From: Telopea speciosissima
Lineage: Eukaryota; Streptophyta; Magnoliopsida; Proteales; Proteaceae
Direction: 5' to 3'
NCBI RefSeq assembly: GCF_018873765.1
Contig: NC_057916.1
Coordinates: 14,032,001-14,096,000, forward strand
Length of the DNA stretch: 64,000 nt
Position 1 is the first letter of the stretch; every line of letters starts with the position of its first letter. The translations under genes and the position numbers were made by a program. The notes below the pieces were generated by a model that saw nothing but the letters and a program-made list of their open reading frames with translations, had not been told where the DNA came from and ran no database searches. This document shows, piece after piece, positions 13,231 through 27,758 of this stretch.

Positions 13231-14600
13231 ACTGAGTTCTCTCTTACAATAAAAAAATTTGAGCCCCAAGATCTTCCAATCCACCCATCGGTTGCTGGCC
13301 AACTTTTGAGGTTCAAATCAACACTCCAGCTCTGCTGTTCGACAGTAATTTCAGAGTCATCTGCTGGTCCATCAACCCTGTGGTAACTAGTTACTAAGTT
13401 ATGGTCCTTGTGTATGATATTTCTTAAATTCTTAAGTTTCAGTTGGATATATATTGTTTCACATCCTTTTTGCAAATAGAATTTGTGATTCCCCTCCCCC
13501 CCCTAATCAGTAGGTCTTCCCTTATGGTATGCATTTTGAGGTTTATCTCTCTATTTTCTCTGAGCCAACTCCAATCCATAATTCTGTAAATGCTAAATTT
13601 CTGGATTCTATTAACCCTATAGAAATTTGCATAAATGCTATCTATTTTCTAAGTCCTAACTAGATCTTGATCCGCGTTTGAAAACTTCAGCACCTAAATT
13701 TTTTTGGGGATCAATGAAGCCTAATGAAGAATTTTATTTATAAGAAAAAGGAAGAATGAAATTTTACAACAAAGAGCCAGCAATAACACAAACAACTCAA
13801 GCTGTACACTATGAAAACAAAATCTGCAAACAAAACTATCTATAAATTCTGAGAAAATTTCCATCACTGGACTCTTCTCACAAAGGCCATAGCCCTCCAT
13901 ATCTTGAGACACCTTTAGACCCAAATCCCACAAATATGCAACTCCAACAATGGATGCCCATCACTTCACATCAAAATCTACAAGATGAGGTGAAAGTAGA
14001 CATAACTATCCTTCCTTCGACCCTTCTCAGAATAAGAAATCTCTTCTGAGAAAGTAAACTTGATACTTGATTGTATTTCTGAAGCATGTTCGAGGCTGTT
14101 TCTTAAGTTGGAACTCATGCTTATGGACTAATTGTCAGTTTCACTACCAGACACATGTTTGACAAACTGTCAGGCCAAACAGATAGGATTTCATATTGGT
14201 CATGCAGATATGGAAAGAAGGATCTCTTTCTCTATTTGTGGGATAAGTAGGAAAGATCCTGCTTTCTTATTGGCAGTTCCATGCAGCATGTTTCCTCTGG
14301 CGTTTTTGAAGGAGATCAATTTTTTTTATTTGGGGGATTTTGTTATTTTAGAGACTTAACCAGAAACTATACTTCATTTAGGCTACTTAGCTGGCTTTAC
14401 TCCCCCAGCATCTTGGCTGATCAAAGCCTTGAATTTTTTTCCTTCTTCCTCTTTTCTGTTCCTTATTTTTTAGTCATTCTAATTTGTGCTATTTTGAAGT
14501 GAAGATTGTAATCTACTCTGTTCACATTTCCTTCTTCCTCTTTGGCTTTGGATTTTGGGTTTTAAATCTTAGTCCAGTTCTTAGTCTGAGTTTTTCATAA
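13231..14600. other. Unassigned sequence with a possible retroposon tail
   Basis: An exon-like open stretch at about 13225-13390 (plus strand, containing FEPQDLPIHPSVAGQLL) is not recognised. From 13698 to about 13950 the text resembles another antisense retroposon tail. No gene model is supported. Confidence 0.35.
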
Positions 14601-14606
14601 TTATTT

Positions 14607-16005
14607 TTAGAAGAGAGGGAGAGAGAGAAGAAGGATCGGGACAGGGAGAAGGTCTCGGACAGGGAGAGAGATAGGTACAGGAATAGGGAGGGGGAGGGAA
14701 AGAGGGAAATTAAACTTAAATCTGATTCGAAATTAACATGTGAACCATTAAACAATCCGACACTATCACATCGAGCAAATTAAACTTGATGAAACTTAAA
14801 TTTGATTGCAAATGAACATACTATGCTAATTTTAAAGGGAATTGCATACTTGTGCTGAACTTCTAAAAAGTTGCTTGGTATTGCAACTTATTTAAATAAA
14901 AAAAAGCTGGATATTATAACACGGTGATTTTGTAGATCAAAAGTAAACTCTATCAGGTATCTAGTTCAGTTGCCCTATAACAAAACCTCTTTGACCTGAC
15001 GTAGTCTGTTGGACCTATGGAAAAGCCATGTGTACTGCGTTAGAGAAAAAATGATCTGGAATGTCCGGAAATTGACCACTCTGCCCTTTTTTCCCCTCTT
15101 GGCTCTTGCAAAATTACATCGTCTGATCCTTACAAGGGTGTGGGTTGGTAAAGCTGCAATGATTTACTGAACAGAAAATGGAATATCTAGGACTGAGATG
15201 TCTATGGAATTGTTATTCCTTTGTTATTTTATCTTTTTTATTTTAATTTTTTAGTGTTATTCTGCTTTGCTCTTGTTGGCTCTTTATAAAATTTCTTGTT
15301 ATTTATCCTTGGGTGGGTTGTCAGGTTTTTGGTTTTTGCTATAAATGCATAATAATGTGGTAGTGGAGTTATTTTACTCCCACTTGTATTATACTTCATT
15401 TATCAGATACAGTGGTTGCTCTCTCTCTCTCTCTTCCCCCACCCCTCCCAAATGACTTCTATTCTTCACTGATTTTGTCTTGAACAGTTAGTAATTTTTG
15501 CAGGGAAAAGGAGATGGTTTGCATCTTGAAAGAAGTGGTCTTCCTGACAACTGGGACGATGCAAAGGGTTATGACAGTAAGTCCTTCATCAAACCTTTCT
15601 TTGTTTTCTTTTGTCATATGCAAGCAAAAGAACTATTATGTCTCTTCGGTATCAACTGGATTTCGGGTTGACCTATCTTTTGCAGGAATTGTGCTTTGTT
15701 ATTTTCTTTTCATCGTATTCACATATTCTCTGTGTAGGCTATCGATTTGGAGAAATATTTGACAGTAGGTATGAAGTTACTGCAGCCCATGGGAAAGGTG
15801 TTTTTTCGACAGTAGTTCGTGCAAAGGACCTCAAGGCTGGGAAGGGTGATCCTGAAGAGGTGGCTATAAAAATCATACGCAATAATGACACTATGTGAAT
15901 TGATGTTACTCTTTTTGCCCTCAGATTGCTTTAGTTCTAGCTAAATATTGATTTTAACTGGATAGTGCAAGTTACTGTTGACTGTATTTCAATGCACAGG
16001 TACAC
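14607..16005 (+). pseudogene. PRP4K: PRP4-type splicing kinase, 5' part, broken
   Basis: Carries parts of the N-terminal half of a PRP4-type kinase in the correct order. There is an Arg/Asp/Glu-rich stretch at about 14610-14720 (KKDRDREKVSDRERDRYR) and an exon at 15504-15576 (GLPDNWDDAKGYDS). Another exon at 15738-15894 holds YRFGEIFDSRYEVTAAHGKG and then VFSTVVRAKDLKAG up to the VAIK-type lysine strand. The exon at 15738 starts and ends at usable splice sites. At 16000 an acceptor followed by GTACA fits the next family exon, but the sequence then runs straight into the transposon at about 16007. The C-terminal half is not downstream; a different piece of this gene type lies upstream at 9.6-10.8 kb. 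Confidence 0.8.
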
Positions 16006-16006
16006 C

Positions 16007-17561
16007 AAGTGTTAAATGCTAAAAAATGATCAAATTACCCTTTCTTCTATCTTTTCTAAAATTTTGAAAAGACCTAATTGCCCTGACCTATTGGGTAAAA
16101 TTTGAAAATACCAAAATGCCCTCATCTTCCCCAAATCATTATCTTCTTTTACATACCCAATACCACCACCATCACCACCGTGAAGCCCCACCTCCAGCAC
16201 CACCGCCACCCACCACCATTAATACCACCAATCATCTTCTTCCCCAGTTTGTTTCTCCAAAACATGAAACCTTAAACCCATTTTAGGGTTTCAAAATCCC
16301 ACTGCCGCCTAACAAGGAAATAGCCAAAACACAGCCCCGGATCGAATATTGTTAAGGATTTCTCAATCACATTACATCTGTATCCTTTGGCAAAGTTGTA
16401 AAGGGTTTGCTGAAAGACTTAAATTGATTGAATGGTTAACATCAAGAAGTTGGACAAATTATACAAAAGAGGACTAAGAAGCTCCATGTTGTTGAATGAG
16501 AAGGAGGGTAAACTTTCACAGAGAGTATTGTCAAATAGGTACAGGGCAAGCAGAAAAACCGAATTTTCAACTTGAATTTGGCAATTAAACACCGGTCATG
16601 GCTATCATTGGAAATGAGACAATGCCTGTATTACATATGTTATTGAATCAATAGGCATAGAACTGACTGACTAGCTGTGGAAAAATCTATAGAATCAAAT
16701 CATAGATTAACAATATTGTTTCTGAACTCCAGTTGAAATAATACACTTTTTCCCAAACCAGGCAGACAAATACCTACTCTGCAACCGAAAAAATTACTTA
16801 ATCAAACATCATCTACCTAAAAGGGCAGAATATTATATAACCCCCTAACCTCTAAAAGCTTCCTCTTCCATATTTTCCCTATATTAAGAACAGAGTCTTT
16901 TAACCCCTATGTATCATATCTTAATTATATCAAACCCCTGAAATGTCTTGCTTATACTATCCCTCCTCAAAAAATCTACCCATTTTGATTGATGAAATAC
17001 ACATCATTTCAAAAGAAATTAAAAGGGGGGAAAACCTAAATTTAGTCCAATCTCTCTCTCTCTCTTACACACATGGTTATTAGAAAGATTAAGCTATCAT
17101 AGTAGGTAATATGATGATAACCATACCGTGAAAATGAAGCTGTAACCACGTCTGAGGATATCACCAAGGAATTGAACTCTTGCCCACATCATCTTAACAA
17201 AATTCTCAGACATGAAGAGCCCTTCTCCACCGAAATCAACTCCATCTGTTACAAGTTTGTAACAGTGAAGCCATCTGAAATTGCAGCGGTCAAAGGACGT
17301 TTGATCAATTGCAACAATTAGATGGTTGGTGGTATTAATGGTGGTGGGTGGCGGTGGTGCCGGAGGTGGGGCTTCACGGTGGTGATGGTGGGTGGTGGTG
17401 GTGGTATTGGATATGTAAAAGAAGATAATGATTTGGGGAAGATGAGGGCATTTTGGTATTTTCAAATTTTAGTAAATAGGTCAGGGCAATTAGGTCTTTT
17501 CAAAATTTTAGATAAAATAGAAGAAATGGTAGTTTGATCATTTTTTAGCATTTAACACTTA
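16007..17561. mobile_element. 1.55-kb DNA transposon with long terminal inverted repeats
   Basis: The left TIR, about 16007-16237, begins AAGTGTTAAATGCTAAAAAA. The right TIR, about 17320-17561, is its near-complement, and the two agree over more than 200 bp including a CACCACC-rich stretch. The roughly 1.1-kb interior has no transposase-like frame, so the copy is non-autonomous. Long TIRs fit the Mutator-like group, but I saw no clean 9-bp target duplication. The left end abuts the broken PRP4-kinase exon. Confidence 0.8.
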
Positions 17562-17579
17562 GTGTGAACTTAAATGGCA

Positions 17580-18170
17580 GTAGGGGGTTTAAGCAAGGGT
17601 GGTACGTGGAATATTGAGGGGTGGTACGTGGACTTATTAGAAGTTTAGGGGGTACTTGGAATATTGGATGCATTAGAGAGGAATACGTGTATTTAACCCA
17701 TTATTTTTATACTCTCTGATTTTTAAGAACCTTAAAGAATAAGACAAGAGACAATTAAAGGAATGTATCACATTATAAATGCACCTACATGGGTATCATT
17801 CACACACTCCCTTCGAGGGATAGCGATGTCATTTGATGTGAAGATGAGCTCCACACACCTACTGCACCACCGACACTGTAATGCACCGACTGATCCATTG
17901 AAACCCAATGAGGCAACGAATCGTTGTCCAGTCCAATTCGTTGCTCAGTCCAATTCGTTGCTCTCTCCGATTGGCCCAAGGTGGGGTCCACTTCCCCCTT
18001 AATTCTCTTCGACCCCCCGCATGTTGACAGTTGACAGTTGACGGTTGATGGTTGATGGTTGACGTTTGAACGAACCCGCCAATTCTCTTTTTGCAAACGC
18101 TGCCTGCAAGTCGAAGAGAAGTAAGGAACCTAGGCTTGTTGCTCGCCAAGACCCACCATAGATCAAACCC
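17580..18170. other. Spacer upstream of the mannanase gene
   Basis: Contains short direct repeats of the GGTGGTACGTGGA type (17595-17640) and the 7-bp array at 18023-18064. Open frames here lack family similarity. Confidence 0.45.
18023..18064 (+). repeat. Six-unit 7-bp array with W-box cores
   Basis: Six contiguous units of GTTGAC(A/G) or GTTGATG. Four contain TTGAC, the core of the WRKY-bound W-box (18024, 18031, 18038 and 18059). It lies about 740 bp upstream of the mannanase start codon. A regulatory role is inference only. Confidence 0.6.
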
Positions 18171-18737
18171 TAAGTGAGAGTTTCTTCTGAAACTGGGACT
18201 TCTCCGAATGCTCTATTTCTCTCTCATTTTCTCCGCTAAAATACTACTTGGGATTAGATAGTGAGGCGTCAGCTCTCTACGGTTTCTGTGAAAACTTTAC
18301 TCTCCTCCATGTCTGTACCACTAGAGCGGTAAGCCCTAAGCCCTGCTTCCAAAGATTTACTCCAATGTTGGCCGCTTTCCTCTAGATTTACTATTTGAGT
18401 TTTCTCTCTTCCCATTCTTTGGGGTCAAGCATTTGGTTCTTCTTTGAAAATTTATCTTCTCATGTGGGGTATCCCCTACTGCGTGTCTGCACAACCATCT
18501 CAAAATCCAATTGATGAGGAGAAATTTGTTCTAATAACTTATCTTAGCAGTGATGTTTATACCTAACCTGTTACATTTGGTTCTCCCTCTGCCAGAGGGG
18601 ATGGGATGAGAAGGAAGGAACTGCAAAGCAGTAAATCATAGAATTATTTCTTTGCTTCAAAGGCAGAGAGACACCTTTTGTCTCCTTGCTACTCATGCTT
18701 TACTTTGTGACAGGCATCTACACTATCTTTTTGTGTT

Positions 18738-18752
18738 CTTTATATATATGTG
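18738..18752 (+). promoter_or_regulatory. TATA-like box of the mannanase gene
   Basis: TCTTTATATATATG lies about 60 bp before the start codon at 18806, in a plausible position for the core promoter with a short leader. A longer leader beginning near 18.2 kb cannot be excluded. Confidence 0.45.
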
Positions 18753-18805
18753 GGAAGTGGGTACAAGAATGATGGGATTTAAGTGAGTTAGGTTGAGTAG
18801 TGACC

Positions 18806-21253
18806 ATGGATCAGAGAACTACTACCTTATCAAAATTTGGATTCAGAATCATTTTCTTAATTGCCAATTTTATGTTCTTGTTTGCGAATTCGAGCTCCAA
18901 CTATCATGGGTACTCCCTTAGAGCAAGGAAAATGAAAATATTTTCATTCTTTTGCTTGTTTTTAATGCTCACCATTTTCTGGACAAAGAACTTCATTATA
19001 GTTAGTTTCCCTCGATTTATGAAATTTTATTTCTTTCATGTATCACAGGATTCATGATTTGGGTGATATTGATGGTGATGAGTGGAGGATGGTGGAGAAG
19101 AAAGGAAACCAATTCATGGTTAATGACCAGCCCTTTTACATTAATGGGTTCAATACCTACTGGTTGATGGTCTTTGCCGTTGATCAATCAACCAGGGGCA
19201 AGGTCAGTGAGATCTTCCGAGAGGCCTCTTCTGTGGGTCTTACTGTCTGTAGGACTTGGGCTTTTAACGATGGCCAATGGAGAGCACTTCAGAAATCTCC
19301 TTCATTTTACGACGAAGACGTTTTCAAGGTATCCATCCCTATGGCTCAAATTTTTTTTTTCTTCTTTATATGTTAAATAGGCTATTCTGCTCAATCTTTA
19401 GTTATGTGAAACCCCAAGTAGAATTTCAGTTTTTATGATCTTGAATTGAATGAGGAAAGAAGCATCTAATCTTTTCTTTTCCCCTTTCAACTTACAGGCA
19501 CTGGATTTTGTAATCAGTGAGGCCAAGAAGTACAAGATCAGGCTTATCTTGTCCTTGGTTAACAATTGGGAGGCATATGGAGGCAAAGCACAATATGTAA
19601 AATGGGGAAATGCTGATGGCCTGAAACTATCTTCAGATGATGATTTTTTCTCCGATTCTACTCTTAAAACCTACTATAAGAATCATGTCAAGGCAAGTAT
19701 AGCATCTTATGATTATTAGCATATTATTACATTCCAGTGGCATTTCTAACTTAAATCAAGCCTGCCACCTAATAGTGGATATATGTAGAACTGTCTAAGT
19801 GATCTATTTGATTTGATCAAAAGGAATTTACTTGGTTTATTAATATAAATTGAAGAAAAGTAAAGATTTTCCATCAATCTTTAATATGTTAACTGAAATT
19901 TCGCCAATGTTATGCAGACAGTTCTTAATAGAGTCAACACATTAACAAATGTGACCTACAAGGACGACCCCACAATTTTCGCTTGGGAGTTGATGAATGA
20001 GCCTCGATGTCCCTCGGATCCTTCTGGGGATAAATTGCAGGTTTTGATTCCTCTTGACTCGGGCTGAAACAATTTGAAACTCCACTCACACTAATGATAA
20101 TTAAATCAAAATTTTAATGGATATGCTAATTTGTCATAATAATAATGAAATTAACATTACTTTCTTCAGTTAATTGTAGTACTCACTTCTTGAAATAGTG
20201 TTTCCATGATATTGCTTCTGTGACAAAACTGTACATGGTTTCCTAGGCCTGGATACAAGAAATGGCAATCTATGTGAAAACGATTGACCCAAATCATCTA
20301 TTGGAGATCGGATTGGAAGGATTTTATGGTTCCTCAACGCCTGATAGAGTTCATTTCAACCCAAACACAGTTGCTCAACAAGTGGGAACAGATTTTATTC
20401 GGAACCACCGAGCTCTGGGTGTTGATTTTGCCTCTGTTCACATCTATGCAGACTCTTGGTGAGTTTTCATACCATTGATTGCTTCTTGTAAGTTCTGAAA
20501 TTTAGACTATTTTTAGCTTAGCAGAGTGATTCAGATATATTTATATCAGTCTTTCCACTTTGCAAAGTATATCATCTTAGAAAGAGGTTATATTGGTGCA
20601 CTTATATTATATCATAGTATTCACCCATTTCTATGTTTTATCCATGTGCACTTATATGTACATAAATGCAAACTTAGGGAAGACAACAAACGAACCTTCC
20701 TCCGATACCATATTAAATAAAATGGGATGCGCAGTGTTCGAATCCGTTTCCACATATTTCTCACTGTTTCAATGAGAAGGGATTGTTTTTCCTAAAAGAA
20801 AATTGTACTCTTTGGTGAAGGATTTCGCAATCAATTTCTGATGCTCACATCCAATTTGTCAAGTCATGGATGGGAGCTCACATCGAAGATGCTGAGAAGA
20901 CACTTGGAATGCCTGTTGTCTTTGCCGAGTTTGGTGTATCAGTAAGAGATGCTGGTTATAATGCTTCATTCAGAGATACCCTTATTAGTACAGTCTACAA
21001 CACCATCTTGGCATCCACAAAGAAAGGAGGGAGTGGTGGTGGGAGCCTTTTATGGCAACTTTTTCCAGATGGAACAGATTACATGGACGATGGGTATGCA
21101 ATTGTTCTCTCTAAATCCCAATCGACATCAAATATCATTTCTCTCCAATCTACAAGGCTTATGATCTTCAATTCCCTGTGTTCTATGAGGTGCCATTGGG
21201 GATGCAAGAAAAAGAATGTTTTGGATGGCTTTCTTTACCTTAATGATCTTTGA
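18806..21253 (+). CDS. MAN6: Mannan endo-1,4-beta-mannosidase (GH5), MAN6-like
   Basis: Secreted endo-beta-mannanase that hydrolyses beta-1,4-mannan backbones in the cell wall. Six exons: 18806-18909, 19049-19328, 19498-19692, 19918-20040, 20247-20458 and 20821-21253, giving 448 residues. The start has a strong context (ACCATGG). Residues 11-30 form a hydrophobic signal-peptide-like segment. GH5 landmarks are complete: the acid/base Glu 221 in WELMNEPRC, the nucleophile Glu 341 in FAEFG, and the conserved GFNTYW and SVHIYADSW segments. The C-terminal tail CHWGCKKKN resembles that of Arabidopsis MAN6. Intron 3 starts with GC (AAG then GCAAGT at 19693), a known non-canonical donor, and ends in a normal AG. 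The other introns are GT-AG. No disruption was seen. The exact MAN subgroup is less sure than the family. Confidence 0.95.
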
Positions 21254-22400
21254 AATGATGTATTAATCATATATTACATATAAGTCAATGAACTTGATTG
21301 AGATTGTAAATTTTACTGCTACATATTATCAGGTATTTGTTTATTATGTAAATAAGGATCTCTTCTCTCTCTCTCTCCCTCTTTCACAAACACCTAGTAG
21401 TTGTAATTGAGTTCACGGGCTCTAACCCCTGGTTTAACAATGTTCTGCTCAGGGAAGATCACCCTGTATCCAATTTCCCCTTCTTTTGAATAAATTTCCT
21501 TCATACCAAGAAAAATTCCACAATCACTTAGTCCAACTCTCGATTAGGCTCTCACTGGTATGATTTCAATTTCAAAATTTCATTGATTTCTTGAAATAAG
21601 TCAACAAATTGATTTTTGGTCAAGAAGTTGAAATTGTTTAGTTGCAAACATTGAAAATTTTTTATGAATAAGAAATTCATTTGGTAACTAATTTTTTAAA
21701 ATTAAGTTCATCTCTTCGAAGAAGAGAGAGAAGGGGGTGGAGCAGGAGAACAGGGACTCTGTTGAGAGGGAGGAGATGAGAGAGAGGGGTTGGGGGGGTG
21801 TTACCTGCTCCATCTGAACGGCTGTGAGTTGTTCATGTACGCTCAAGTACGTGAACATTCCCTGCACTCTAGAGATAGAGAGGTAGTCATAAGATTAAAG
21901 TTAAATGGCATATTTGCCTCTATTGCAAACGTGTGCTCATTTAAGGCTGTGTTTAGAACGATAGAGAAGAAAAGAAAATAGGGTGTCAATTTTAGGTTGG
22001 AACCGGGAACCAGGAACTGGATCAGAACCAATCCTCCCAATAGCTTATTGGTCTGGTTCTAGATCTACCAATAAGTTATTGGTCCGGTTCCGTATCTATC
22101 GATTAAGTTATTGGTCTCCCATTGCTTACAAAATCGATAGACCATTTAGGAGCCGTTGGAACCAAAACCGGTAGAACCAGAACAAATTCACATCCTAACC
22201 CTATATATTATATAATTAGAATACTATTGTTCTTTTTAGAGAACTGGCAGAACCAGAACAAATTCACATCAAACCCTTTAGTTTTTTAGTCTTTCACTTT
22301 GACTGGTACCACTTGTCTCATATGCTATTTTACCAAAGATTTGATTGTTAATTTAAAGGTCCATTTGGGAATATGCAAATATAAGAACATGGATCATTAT
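21254..22400. other. Intergenic with TE fragments
   Basis: Holds a half-copy of foldback family E at about 21797-21870 (CATCTGAACGGCTGTGAG and ACGTGAACATTCCCT match 39.9-40.05 kb). It also has clustered variants of TTATTGGTCCGGTTC at 22045-22110 that recur near 23090. No gene is visible. Confidence 0.45.
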
Positions 22401-22403
22401 CCT

Positions 22404-22562
22404 CTCAGGCTCCCTGCCTGGTACGGTTGTCCGATTCTTCTCATAGGGGGCGAAAATGATGACCTAACCCCCTGCCCGAACACACTGGCCGGGTGTGGTT
22501 AAGTTGTGATTTCTGTCCCCCTATGAGAGGAACCAGACAACCCGATGGGGCAGGGAACCTGA
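22404..22562. mobile_element. Foldback element, family I
   Basis: A 159-bp element whose arms match in inverted orientation over about 45 bp each. The left arm begins TCAGGCTCCCTGCC and runs to TCTCATAGGGGG; the right arm runs from CCCCCTATGAGAGG to CAGGGAACCTGA. The arms differ at several positions. No convincing target duplication was found. Confidence 0.65.
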
Positions 22563-22740
22563 CATGAAAAAAATTCTAAGAGCATACCTTAAAGTAATCC
22601 TAACTTATGCAGGTAGTGTGTTCTTACTTATTAATTGAATACAAAACAAGAAGAAGTATGGACTAGTTCTGTGATTTGAGAAAAAATGATAGCGGGTTGC
22701 ATATCTCATGTAAATGAAATTAAGATCTTATTGTAATATT

Positions 22741-22900
22741 ATTTTTTTTTTTGGTAGAAAGCAGGGCTATTGATTCATGCGAGCCCGACGCCAAAAGAAA
22801 GAAAAAAAGAAACATAACACAGATAGTGGACATGTGATACACAAGGTTTTAAACCTGTCAAGGTTCAGAAACCAGGGAGAGACATATGGTCCTAATATAC
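22741..22900 (-). repeat. Retroposon tail, antisense
   Basis: A T run is followed by GGTAGAAAGCAGGGCTATTG and about 120 bp without coding signal, the usual look of a plant LINE 3' end in reverse orientation. The far end is not defined. Confidence 0.4.
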
Positions 22901-23242
22901 ATGCCATAGGCAGGACCGGTCGGGGGAGGCAGTGGGTAACAACCACAACCTTATTGTAATATTATTGAAGATATGTACATTGTGTTAGAGATTTTTTTTT
23001 AAAAAAATTTAGATTGCTTGGAACCGTTTAAGAACTGGAACCGGCCCACCTATTAATTAATGGCCTTAGATCTCAGGTTTGGAACCAATTAGCTTATTGA
23101 TCCGGTTCTGTTCCTGTCCCCTAAGGGCCGGAACTGTTAACAAACCGGACCAATTGACACACTGGGAAAATGTTGAAGTGTTCCAAAATACTTCTTCCCC
23201 CTCCCCCATTAACATTATAACAGGACAACGGTCACATTTCAG

Positions 23243-23411
23243 GATTCAGATCCTCTACTGCCGAGCTGCCCGGCAGGACCGTGGTGCCCAGACATGGTGA
23301 GGCGCACAATGACCGCCTTACCCCCACTCGGGTAAGGCGGTCATTGTACACCTCGCCATGTCTAGGCAGCACGATCCTGCCGGGCAGCTCGGCAGTAGAG
23401 GATCCAAATTG
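23243..23411. mobile_element. Foldback MITE, family A, copy 1
   Basis: A 169-bp near-perfect palindrome. The outer arms are GATCCTCTACTGCCGAGCTG and its complement. The core reads AATGACCGCCTTACCC, a short loop, then GGTAAGGCGGTCATT. It is flanked by CACATTTCAG at 23233-23242 and 23412-23421, an exact 10-bp direct duplication (9 bp if one shared base is chance). The high identity of its arms suggests it is fairly young or well conserved. Confidence 0.85.
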
Positions 23412-23421
23412 CACATTTCAG

Positions 23422-24358
23422 CCAGATAAAGAACAAAGTGGTTGAAACTAAAGTAATATATGGTTTCATAAACTGATTATTACCTGAGGGAGAAAAAAAA
23501 GAAAGGAAAACCCACTTCACAATGATGTGAATATAATCTATGGCAAAACTATGTGGAAAATCTGATTTGGATAGATAGTCGATGGTCTGGAATGGATATC
23601 ACTCATCAAGTTTCAGACTCAAATTTAACCATTTATTCCCCATGTATTGTCATGCTTCTTGCATCCCCATATATGTCCATTGAGCACTTAATTTTGAACC
23701 AAACAGGGCCTCAGCATATTGCCTCGGCATATTGATGAATACTATTGTTCTTTTTAATTATATTCACCCTGATTAAGTTTGACTCGTCCGAGTCACCAGG
23801 TTTTGAAGATGGCAAGTCAAGTCCAGTCCTCGAAAAACCTGGCTTTTTCAACTATGCTTAGAATGCAGTAGTGAATCAGACTCAGGAACTACGACCATGC
23901 AGTTAATGGCCATGGGGTACATCCTCCGTACATCGGTTTTTTTTCTTCAAAGGTGATAACCATGAGATGAACAACTCTATATTCGATTTGCAAGTTGATA
24001 TTTTTTGAGGATGTGTTCTTTTAAAAGAATAATTCTAGTTAGAATCCAAGACCTCAGGGTGATCAGGTACTGTAACCAATTTATAGGTGGGTGAGTAAAG
24101 AAGTTCAAACTTCTTGAAAGCTGTATGTAGCTGGAGGCATACAAATGCTGGTAAGCATCCCTGAACTCATAGAGCATTTAATTGCAGAGAAAACAGATAA
24201 TTAGTTCAAGACTAGATGGTTCACAAGTTCTGGATAACAGTAGACAAGATCATTGAACGTGAATAAATGAGTACAATTTAAGAAGCAGCAGCAACCCAGT
24301 AGAATCATCAAGAGATCCATGTCTCGTAGAGCCTCCTTGGTGGACCATGAACACATTC
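23422..24358. other. Intergenic and S6 kinase 3' flank
   Basis: No gene was recognised. The part from about 24180 to 24358 is likely the 3' untranslated region of the S6 kinase on the minus strand. Confidence 0.5.

Positions 24359-27758
<3,400 letters not shown>

Noticed and set aside
13225-13390. Exon of a known protein (open plus-strand stretch)
   Set aside because: The translated text looks exon-like but I cannot link it to a family, and there is no second exon.
22404-22562. Non-coding RNA gene because of the strong hairpin
   Set aside because: The hairpin is explained by a foldback transposon; nothing shows a Pol II or Pol III promoter.
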